Shown one piece after another: positions 57,586 to 64,000 of a DNA stretch of 64,000 nucleotides (the stretch's first letter is position 1; every line of letters starts with the position of its first letter). This DNA comes from Polynucleobacter sp. GTDB lineage: Bacteria > Pseudomonadota > Gammaproteobacteria > Burkholderiales > Burkholderiaceae. The position numbers and the translations under genes were made by a program. Location: the NCBI RefSeq assembly GCF_030693775.1, contig NZ_JAUXZY010000003.1, forward strand, positions 1-64,000, in the 5' to 3' direction. Below the pieces are notes generated by a model that was not told where the DNA came from, searched no databases, and saw nothing but the letters and a program-made list of their open reading frames with translations.

Positions 57586-58658
57586 ACGGTCAGCTGCTCT
57601 CCTACATTGTTAAACGCATTTTGCTGATGATTCCAACCTTGCTTGGCGTCCTGACCTTGACGTTTGCCGTAGTGCAGTTTGTTCCAGGTGGCCCGGTAGA
57701 GCAGTTAATGCTGGAGCTCAAAGGCAAGGGCGATGCTGCGGTGAGCGGCGCCGAGTCTTCTGGCGGCGGCAGCACCTACCGCGGTCGTCAGGGGATCGAT
57801 ACCGAACGCTTGGCTGAAGTGAAAGCTTTGTACGGTTTTGATAAGCCCCCATTGGAGCGCTACTTTGCAATGCTCAAACGCTTTGCGCAATTTGATTTGG
57901 GGCAAAGCTATTACCAGCATCAAAGCGTCTGGCAGCTAATCGTATCGAAGCTACCGGTCTCGATCAGCATTGGTCTGTGGACCTTTTTTATTAGTTACCT
58001 CATATCCATTCCTTTGGGCATTGCCAAAGCAGTGCGGGAAGGTAGTCGTTTTGATGCGGTCACTAGCACCATGGTCTTGGTCGGTTATGCCATTCCGGGA
58101 TTTGTACTGGGTGTTTTGCTTTTAGTTATTTTTGGTGGCGGTAGTTTTCTGCAAATCTTTCCATTGCGGGGGCTGACATCCGATAACTGGAATGATCTAA
58201 CCATGATGGGCAAGGTCCTGGATTATCTCTGGCATTTAGTTTTGCCAATTACAGCATCGGTACTCGGCAGTTTTGCTGTGATCACGATGCTAACTAAAAA
58301 CTCTTTTTTAGAAGAGATTCGCAAGCAGTATGTACTGACGGCGCGAGCCAAAGGCTTAAGTGAAAAACAGGTGCTCTGGAAGCACGTTTTCCGCAACGCC
58401 CTATTGCCTTTAGTGACCGGCTTTCCAGCCGCTTTTGTGGGCGCATTTTTTACGGGATCTCTACTGATCGAAACCTTATTCACGCTCGATGGTTTGGGCT
58501 TACTAGCCTATGAGTCCGTCATGCGCCGGGACTACCCGGTGGTCTTTGGCACCCTGTACCTCTTTACCTTGATTGGCCTCTTTACCAAACTCATCTCGGA
58601 TGTTTGTTATGTCTTGGTAGATCCGCGGATACAGTTTGGCGCCGGGGGCAGCTCATGA
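57582..58658 (+). CDS. yejB: Peptide ABC transporter permease YejB-like
   Basis: 358 residues, about six transmembrane segments. It begins YIVKRILLMIPTLLGVLTLTFAVVQFVPGGP, and its EAA loop is YVLTARAKGLSEKQVLWKHVFRNALLP, which contacts the ATPase. An insertion rich in Gly/Ser near 45-65 is usual for the YejB group. ATGA overlap with the binding protein gene and a TGA/ATG overlap with the next permease keep the subunits in step. Confidence 0.94.
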   Translation: MNGQLLSYIVKRILLMIPTLLGVLTLTFAVVQFVPGGPVEQLMLELKGKGDAAVSGAESSGGGSTYRGRQGIDTERLAEVKALYGFDKPPLERYFAMLKRFAQFDLGQSYYQHQSVWQLIVSKLPVSISIGLWTFFISYLISIPLGIAKAVREGSRFDAVTSTMVLVGYAIPGFVLGVLLLVIFGGGSFLQIFPLRGLTSDNWNDLTMMGKVLDYLWHLVLPITASVLGSFAVITMLTKNSFLEEIRKQYVLTARAKGLSEKQVLWKHVFRNALLPLVTGFPAAFVGAFFTGSLLIETLFTLDGLGLLAYESVMRRDYPVVFGTLYLFTLIGLFTKLISDVCYVLVDPRIQFGAGGSS

Positions 58659-59677
58659 ATCGATGGCAGCGCTTCAAAGCCAATCGCTTGGGTTATGCCA
58701 GCCTTTGGATCTTCCTGATTCTATTTGGCCTGAGTGCGTGTGCAGAGCTCATTGCTAATGACAAGCCACTCGTCGTGCGCTACCAGGGGCAATTTTATTT
58801 TCCGATTTTGCAAAGTCAGCCAGAAACTGCTTTTGGTGGTGACTTTGCTACGCCAACGGATTTTTTGGATCCGGATATTCGCCGCAATATTACTAGTAAG
58901 GGTAACTGGGCAATCTATCCGCCGATTCCCTATAGTTTTGAGACTCTGAACTATTTTGCGAAGTCACCCAATCCAGCCGCGCCTTCCGTGGATAACTGGC
59001 TCGGCACCGATGACCGTGGTCGCGATGTGTTGGCGCGCTTAATTTACGGCTTTCGTTTATCCATCCTGTTTGGCCTGGCGTTGACCTTCGTGGGCGTGAC
59101 TGTGGGGATTATTACCGGCGCGCTGATGGGATTTTTTGGCGGAAAGTTCGATTTGATTACCCAGCGCGCTATTGAGATTTGGTCGGCGATGCCGGAGTTG
59201 TATTTGCTGATTATTTTTGCATCGATTTTTACCCCGAGCATTTGGCTCTTGGTGATTTTGTTGGCCGCATTTAGTTGGATGGGTTTATCCGATTATGTGC
59301 GCGCGGAGTTTTTCCGTAACCGCGCCTTGGAATATGTGCGTGCAGCGCGCGCCTTGGGCTTAACCAATATGCAAATCATGCGGCGCCATATTCTGCCCAA
59401 CAGCCTAACGCCCGTAATTACCTTTTTGCCATTTCGTATGAGTGCGGCAATTCTATCCCTCACTAGCCTCGACTTTCTTGGTCTGGGTGTGCCTCCGGGT
59501 ACGCCAAGTTTGGGTGAGCTCTTGGCTCAAGGAAAAGGCAATCTCGATGCATGGTGGATCTCCTTGTCTACCTTTGTCGTATTGGTTTCCACTTTGCTAT
59601 TGCTCACCTTTATGGGTGAAGCCCTGCGCGATGCATTTGATTCCCGTAAGAGTGGCGCAGTATTGGGGGCGCGCTGA
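58655..59677 (+). CDS. yejE: Peptide ABC transporter permease YejE-like
   Basis: 340 residues from ATG 58655, an ATGA overlap. A longer frame to 58604 is an artefact. The N-terminal cytoplasmic and periplasmic part includes WLGTDDRGRDVLARLIYGFRLSILFG, then the EAA loop YVRAARALGLTNMQIMRRHILPNSLTPVI. It pairs with the YejB-like subunit to form the channel. Confidence 0.94.
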   Translation: MNRWQRFKANRLGYASLWIFLILFGLSACAELIANDKPLVVRYQGQFYFPILQSQPETAFGGDFATPTDFLDPDIRRNITSKGNWAIYPPIPYSFETLNYFAKSPNPAAPSVDNWLGTDDRGRDVLARLIYGFRLSILFGLALTFVGVTVGIITGALMGFFGGKFDLITQRAIEIWSAMPELYLLIIFASIFTPSIWLLVILLAAFSWMGLSDYVRAEFFRNRALEYVRAARALGLTNMQIMRRHILPNSLTPVITFLPFRMSAAILSLTSLDFLGLGVPPGTPSLGELLAQGKGNLDAWWISLSTFVVLVSTLLLLTFMGEALRDAFDSRKSGAVLGAR

Positions 59678-61386
59678 TGAGTGATCAATTGATGGTGGCA
59701 GCCCCTTTACTGCGTTACGACAATCTCTCGATTTCCTTTGGGTCCGGGCGACGTGAAAAGTTTGCAGTCAAAAATCTGAACTTGGAGATTGGCGTTGGCG
59801 AGCGCGTGGCGCTTGTCGGTGAATCGGGTTCTGGAAAAACACTATCTGCTTTAGCTCCGCTGCGCCTCTTGCCGGAGGGCGCCAAAGTAGAAGGAAAGTT
59901 AATTTGGACTCCCGTGAGTGCAAAGCAAACTCAATTAACACCGTCATTCACGCCGGAGTCGACTGATCTGCTCACACTTTCAGAGCCCGCCATCCGGGAA
60001 ATTCGGGGGCGCGATATTGCTATGATTTTTCAGGAGCCGATGACGGCGTTAAATCCGCTCTTTACGATTGGCAATCAAATTGTTGAAGCAGTCTTGGTGC
60101 ATGAGCCCCTCACATCAAAAGCGGAGTGCATTGAAAAGGCGATTGCACTTTTACGTAAGACCGGCATTCCTGAGCCAGAGCGCCGTTTTTATTCCTATCC
60201 ACACCAACTCTCCGGTGGACAGCGTCAGCGCGCTATGATTGCCATGGCCTTGGCCTGCAAACCGCGCCTACTCATTGCCGATGAGCCTACGACCGCCTTA
60301 GATGTTAGTTTGCGCATGCAAATCTTGGAACTCCTGATTGAGCTGCAAGCCGAGGCGAAGAGCGATCAGGGCATGAGTATCCTGCTGATTACCCATGACC
60401 TGAATTTAGTCCGCCATTTTGCAGAGCGTGTCGCGGTGTTAAATCAAGGCAAGTTAATGGAGTGTGGTCCGACTCAGCAGGTTTTCGAGCATCCCGAAAA
60501 CAGTTATACCGAAGCCTTGGTTAATAGCGAGCCAGTACGCGAGTTACTGCCCGTGATGCCATTAGCTCCGGTGTTACTGAGCACCGACAATCTCCATGTT
60601 TCCTATCCCGGATCAAAATCAGGGAACCCTCTGCAACTCTTATCCTTCTTTAAAAAACCACCGCGCCATACCGTACTGAAAAAAGTGCAGTTTGAATTAC
60701 GCCAAGGCCAGACGATTGGGGTGATTGGGGAATCCGGATCAGGCAAGACAACCTTGGGCATGGCAATTTTGGGCTTGCTGGGTGATTCTGCTGCCGAGGT
60801 TGGCGGCGCGGTGAATGTATTGGGCAATGATTGGCAAGTGCTGGACTCTGCGGCGAGGCGTAGTCTGCGTTCGAGCTTGCAGGTGATTTTTCAGGATCCA
60901 TTTGGATCGCTATCGCCGCGCATGACCGTCCTGCAAATTGTGTCTGAAGGACTGGATGTTCATTTTCCGAATCTATCCGCGAGTGAGCGTGAGGGTCGGG
61001 TGCTCGATATGCTCAAAGAAGTAGGTTTAGACCGATCGGCTTTGCAACGTTACCCCCATGAGTTTTCGGGAGGACAGCGTCAACGGATTGCGATCGCGCG
61101 CGCCTTAGTATTGCGTCCTCAAATTTTGGTGCTAGATGAGCCCACCTCGGCTTTGGATGTGTCGATTCAGAAGCAAGTGCTCGCGCTACTGACCGAGCTG
61201 CAGAAAAAGTACAACCTGGCCTACCTCATGATCAGTCATGATCTGGCCGTGATTCGGGCGATGTCACACCAAATCATGGTGTTAAAAGAGGGCAAGGTAG
61301 TCGAGTTTGGCGAGACCGAGGCCTTGATCGCGCATCCCAAGCAGGCCTATACCAAGCAGCTATTTACTGCTGCAGAAATGACCTAG
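59677..61386 (+). CDS. yejF: Peptide ABC transporter ATPase with two cassettes (YejF-like)
   Basis: 569 residues with two complete nucleotide-binding domains in one chain: Walker A GESGSGKT near 48 and near 350; signatures [16 protein letters not shown] and [16 protein letters not shown]; Walker B followed by [10 protein letters not shown] and [10 protein letters not shown]. The fused arrangement is typical of YejF/GsiA-type systems. It powers uptake of peptides or peptide-like antibiotics. It starts in a TGATG overlap with yejE, completing the operon. Confidence 0.95.
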   Translation: MSDQLMVAAPLLRYDNLSISFGSGRREKFAVKNLNLEIGVGERVALVGESGSGKTLSALAPLRLLPEGAKVEGKLIWTPVSAKQTQLTPSFTPESTDLLTLSEPAIREIRGRDIAMIFQEPMTALNPLFTIGNQIVEAVLVHEPLTSKAECIEKAIALLRKTGIPEPERRFYSYPHQLSGGQRQRAMIAMALACKPRLLIADEPTTALDVSLRMQILELLIELQAEAKSDQGMSILLITHDLNLVRHFAERVAVLNQGKLMECGPTQQVFEHPENSYTEALVNSEPVRELLPVMPLAPVLLSTDNLHVSYPGSKSGNPLQLLSFFKKPPRHTVLKKVQFELRQGQTIGVIGESGSGKTTLGMAILGLLGDSAAEVGGAVNVLGNDWQVLDSAARRSLRSSLQVIFQDPFGSLSPRMTVLQIVSEGLDVHFPNLSASEREGRVLDMLKEVGLDRSALQRYPHEFSGGQRQRIAIARALVLRPQILVLDEPTSALDVSIQKQVLALLTELQKKYNLAYLMISHDLAVIRAMSHQIMVLKEGKVVEFGETEALIAHPKQAYTKQLFTAAEMT

Positions 61387-61522
61387 TGCACCATGGCAGT
61401 GCAATACTGCTTAAAAAATAGGCAATTTACTCTCACTTAAAGCCTAAATATCCAATATAAACAATGACTTAAGATAATTAAGTTGGTTTGGAGGATTGTA
61501 AAAAGTTTGATACACTCCGGCT

Positions 61523-62170
61523 ATGCCAATGTCTTTAAGCCATTCCCCTTCTGCACGCCAACTTGCGCGCTCGTTCGCGCTAGTGTGTTCGCTTGTGGTC
61601 TGCACAGCTGCTGGAGCGAATGAGCAGGCCAAAGAAGCGCCGACCGAATCGTTTACCCAGGCAGGTAAGGCGTATTTCATTCGTGCTGCAGATAGGCTTG
61701 TAGATTCAGTATCCGGTCGCTCTGAGAATTTAATTAATCAGGCTATGGAATTGATTGGTGTGCGGTATCGCTGGAATATGGATATTCCGCAATCGGGCCT
61801 GGATGGCAGCGGTTTCGTTGCCTACGTTTTCAAAGACAAACTGAGCTTTTTGATTCCGCGCAAATCGTCCCAGATGAGCAAAGTAGGGAAGTCCATCACC
61901 CGCGATGATTTGCAGCCTGGCGATTTAGTGTTCTTCAATACCATGCGCATGACCTTCTCGCATGTGGGAATTTATGTTGGTGAGAATAAATTCATTCACT
62001 CCCCCTCCAAAGGCGCCAGCATTCGGGTGGATGACATGACGAGTGTGTATTGGGATAAGCGTTTTGATGGCGCCCGTCGCCTCGACGGCAGCGATGAGTT
62101 TTCCGAGCAGGAACGGAAAAACCTCATGAATGAGATGAAGAAATTTAAAAAACAAACCCAGATGTTTTAG
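61523..62170 (+). CDS. C40 (NlpC/P60) family protein lacking the catalytic Cys
   Basis: 215 residues. A signal peptide lies within 1-31 and a C40 domain from about 70-195. The usual YRWGG...LDCSGFV motif reads YRWNMDIPQSGLDGSGFV here: the nucleophile Cys is Gly95 and the preceding GG is NM. The catalytic His region FSHVGIYVG and FIHSP are intact, so the fold is probably kept but hydrolysis should not occur. It may bind peptidoglycan or regulate a true C40 hydrolase. It ends 4 bp inside the patatin gene. Confidence 0.88.
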   Translation: MPMSLSHSPSARQLARSFALVCSLVVCTAAGANEQAKEAPTESFTQAGKAYFIRAADRLVDSVSGRSENLINQAMELIGVRYRWNMDIPQSGLDGSGFVAYVFKDKLSFLIPRKSSQMSKVGKSITRDDLQPGDLVFFNTMRMTFSHVGIYVGENKFIHSPSKGASIRVDDMTSVYWDKRFDGARRLDGSDEFSEQERKNLMNEMKKFKKQTQMF

Positions 62171-63066
62171 GCGCTGATTAGCGCTTTTATCTGAGCCATT
62201 TTTTCTTGAGTGGCAATCTCCCCAGCCAGTATTGCAGCACTTCTCGCCTTAAAGTCAGCACCGCCCATTTGATGGAGTTTTGGCTGAATCACGATGTCAG
62301 CACTTTGCAGCTCGTAGCTATTAATGCTTTGCTGCATGATGCTAATGGTTTGCTGAAGCACCCCTAGCGTACCGCTCGCATTTTGCTGGCCGGGCTCATT
62401 TGAAATCGAAACAGCAATCACGACCGTAGCACCCATTTGCTTCGCGTATTGCACTGGCACTGGTGCGACAAGACCTCCATCGACATACTCGCGACCCTGA
62501 ATCGTAGTGGGCTGAAATACACCCGGAATACTGCAGGAGGCGCGCACTGCTATACCGGTATTGCCACTACGAAAGAGCACCCCTTTGCCGGATTGCAAAT
62601 CGGTGGCAACCACACCCAAAGGAATACGCATCTGTTCAATCGGCCGGTTTTTCACCTCCCGATTGATCATGGCCTGCAGTGCATCTCCCTTAATGAGACC
62701 ACCAAACCGACCGGCAAACGGGAGTCCCCAGTCGGCAATCGCTGCCTCGTCTAGGCTGAGTGCGATGCGATTGAGCTCATTCCCACTTAGCCCTGATGCA
62801 TAGAGGGAGGCGATCACGCTGCCCGCACTGCTACCCACCACCAGATTGGGTGAAATGCCTTGTGCTTCCAGGGCTTTAATCACGCCGATGTGAGCAAAGC
62901 CCCGTGCGGCGCCCGCACCCAGAACCAAGCCAACAACCGGTTTTTTAGGGCTAACGGTCGTGCAGGCGCTTAATCCAAGGGCGCTAACCCCGGCTAAGGT
63001 CGATGCAAGGCCTAAAAAATGACGCCGTTTTGGCTCGGGGGCAGGGGGCAGGGCAAATAATTCCAT
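62167..63066 (-). CDS. Patatin-like phospholipase, predicted Tat lipoprotein
   Basis: 299 residues. The N-terminus has twin arginines (KRRHFLGLAS) and ends in a lipobox GLSAC with Cys35, so export by Tat and lipid attachment are predicted. The patatin domain has the oxyanion loop GLVLGAGAARGFAHIG, the nucleophile Ser80 in GSSAGS, and the Asp dyad in VDGGLVAPVPV, as in RssA-type enzymes. It should hydrolyse acyl esters at the envelope. The start is at 63066, next to the scpB promoter. Confidence 0.9.
   Translation of the reverse strand: MELFALPPAPEPKRRHFLGLASTLAGVSALGLSACTTVSPKKPVVGLVLGAGAARGFAHIGVIKALEAQGISPNLVVGSSAGSVIASLYASGLSGNELNRIALSLDEAAIADWGLPFAGRFGGLIKGDALQAMINREVKNRPIEQMRIPLGVVATDLQSGKGVLFRSGNTGIAVRASCSIPGVFQPTTIQGREYVDGGLVAPVPVQYAKQMGATVVIAVSISNEPGQQNASGTLGVLQQTISIMQQSINSYELQSADIVIQPKLHQMGGADFKARSAAILAGEIATQEKMAQIKALISA
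62171..62188 (+). terminator. Short hairpin terminator after the C40 gene
   Basis: GCGCT-GATT-AGCGC followed by TTTT, directly after the stop codon of the C40 gene and inside the 3' end of the patatin gene. The stem is only 5 bp. Confidence 0.5.
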
Positions 63067-63096
63067 TTGGCTATTGTAGGCAGCCTCCCCTATAAT
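63067..63096 (+). promoter_or_regulatory. Promoter of the scpB leader
   Basis: TTGGCT (63067-63072), an 18-bp spacer, and a perfect TATAAT (63091-63096), next to the patatin start codon on the other strand. Transcription would begin near 63103, about 195 nt before scpB. Confidence 0.65.
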
Positions 63097-63102
63097 GGCG
63101 CA

Positions 63103-63297
63103 ACTAGTGAGCGAATTGTGAGAATTGCCTTGTAGGTTGCTCCCATACCGTATCCGCTCAGACAGTAGCGTCCAAACTTAAATCCTGACCCACGAAGTCG
63201 CCTTGGACGATTGCCTGAAGCAGCTAGAGAACACCCCAACCCATGACGGATAGCCCTTTTTATGCCACTCAGGCTTTGACCTGTTAGGCCGAATTTT
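63103..63297 (+). ncRNA. Long structured 5' leader of scpB (possible RNA element)
   Basis: No open frame fills this stretch. GCT-CAGaCA-gtag-CGTCCAA (63156-63175) can pair with TTGGACG-at-TGcCTG-a-AGC (63203-63221), about 15 base pairs around a 27-nt loop. It fits no riboswitch or small RNA I know: 6S, SRP RNA and tmRNA do not match. It may be a regulatory leader or a small RNA with scpB read through. Low certainty of function. Confidence 0.35.
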
Positions 63298-63993
63298 ATG
63301 GATGATCACAAAAAACGCGTTATTGAAACCGCCCTCTTGTGCGCGCAAGAGCCCATTACAGCAATGGATCTCACACGCCTATTTACTGATGAGCTCAGTC
63401 CGGCTGTTATTGAAGAAGTGTTGACGGCAATTCAGGAAGACTGGCAAGACAAGGGCATGGAGCTGGTGCATATCGCTACCGGCTGGCGCTTTCAGAGTCG
63501 CCTCTCGATGCGCGAGTATTTGGATCGACTTACCCCAGAAAAGCCACCGCGCTATTCTCGTGCAGTGATGGAAACCTTAGCCATCATTGCCTATCGTCAG
63601 CCCGTCACCCGTGGCGAGATTGAAGAGATCCGCGGTGTTGCTGTCAGTAGCAACGTGATGAAGCAACTCGAGGACCGCGGTTGGGTTGAAGTTATTGGCC
63701 ATAAGGAAACGATTGGTCGCCCTGGCCTCTATGCGACTACGAAACAATTTCTCGATGATTTAAGCCTACCTAATTTACAAAGCCTACCTTTATTGGAGGA
63801 TGCTGCGCCGACCTTTGAATCCTTGGGTCAAGGCGTGATTGAGTTTGATCAAACGGCCACAGTCGAGACCGTCATCACTATGGAAGAGGGCAGTACTTCT
63901 GATGATCAGCAAGAGGTCGAGTCGGGACCCGGTCTCGAAATCGACGCTCAGTCCGATGATGAGCCCAAGTTAGATAACACACCAAACCATTAA
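63298..63993 (+). CDS. scpB: Segregation and condensation protein ScpB
   Basis: 231 residues. Two winged-helix domains occupy about 1-175 ([24 protein letters not shown] and [64 protein letters not shown]). An acidic low-complexity tail of about 55 residues follows. ScpB dimers bind ScpA in the SMC complex that compacts and separates chromosomes. No scpA is in the window. ATG 63298 is in the expected family position. Confidence 0.95.
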   Translation: MDDHKKRVIETALLCAQEPITAMDLTRLFTDELSPAVIEEVLTAIQEDWQDKGMELVHIATGWRFQSRLSMREYLDRLTPEKPPRYSRAVMETLAIIAYRQPVTRGEIEEIRGVAVSSNVMKQLEDRGWVEVIGHKETIGRPGLYATTKQFLDDLSLPNLQSLPLLEDAAPTFESLGQGVIEFDQTATVETVITMEEGSTSDDQQEVESGPGLEIDAQSDDEPKLDNTPNH

Positions 63994-64000
63994 TGACATC

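Noticed and set aside
61384-61420. GCAGT-GCAAT-ACTGC hairpin after yejF as terminator
   Set aside because: It is followed by an A run, not T, on the plus strand, and no minus-strand gene ends there.
63112-63128. GAATTGTGAG with AATTGC resembling a lac operator half
   Set aside because: A short chance match. No LacI-type regulator or lac genes are near, and symmetry is poor.

Overview
The window reads as ordinary chromosome of a beta-proteobacterium of the Burkholderiaceae, most like Polynucleobacter or a close freshwater relative. This is inferred from gene content and order: ftsK-lolA-serS-tRNA-Ser, nadE-PII, tctCBA with a second orphan Bug-type binding protein, bactofilin beside an M23 peptidase, and scpB. 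Moderate GC, compact spacing and many 4-bp ATGA gene overlaps fit a streamlined genome. I ran no database search, so the taxon is an inference. I see no insertion sequence, prophage, CRISPR array, rRNA or replication origin.

Layout. 1-2415: 3' end of a tctC gene, then tctB and tctA (tripartite tricarboxylate transporter). 2511-4333: four small genes for envelope or copper proteins (DUF2946, secreted DsrE-like, DUF2244, PCu(A)C chaperone). 4489-7595: bactofilin, M23 peptidase and ilvD. 7815-9647: an orphan FixJ-type response regulator and a membrane HTH/RodZ-like protein. 9676-13307 (minus): PII, nadE, ppa, trxB. 13346-17800: ftsK, lolA, serS, tRNA-Ser(CGA). 17801 to about 19270: an AT-rich pocket directly after the tRNA, holding two divergent unrecognised genes with palindromes between them. 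19268-25739: SYLF protein, phosphatase, lipocalin, AsmA, a YvlD-like membrane protein, and umuDC behind a consensus SOS box.

25818-36252: mainly single metabolic genes (class V aminotransferase, SlyX, luciferase-like monooxygenase, PIN and YaeQ proteins, GNAT, aldo/keto reductase, FAD protein, ABC-F, APC permease, CbpM). The DnaJ partner of CbpM follows at 36267. 37304-43772: hydroxy-acid metabolism genes (UxaA/GarD-type dehydratase, 3-hydroxyacyl-CoA dehydrogenase-like protein, tautomerase, class II aldolase), a membrane-anchored TAXI protein and DUF3422. 43853-45473: flavocytochrome c sulfide dehydrogenase flavoprotein with its c-type cytochrome. 45665-49241: a translationally coupled trio (GT39 glycosyltransferase, sialidase-like BNR protein, membrane protein). 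49347-53498 (minus): Bug protein, CitE-like lyase, MmgE/PrpD protein and MaoC-like hydratase, which together suggest use of C5 branched dicarboxylates. 53539-55640: chrA and fabI. 55690-61386: a YejABEF-type peptide ABC transporter. 61523-63993: a C40-family protein that has lost its catalytic cysteine, a patatin-like lipoprotein, and scpB behind a long leader able to fold.

Most worth a second look: the Cys-to-Gly C40 protein (61523-62170), the foldable leader of scpB (63103-63297), the AT-rich pocket beside tRNA-Ser, the GT39/sialidase-like/membrane operon, and the C5-dicarboxylate operon. Nothing here is clearly a wholly new system; these are candidates.
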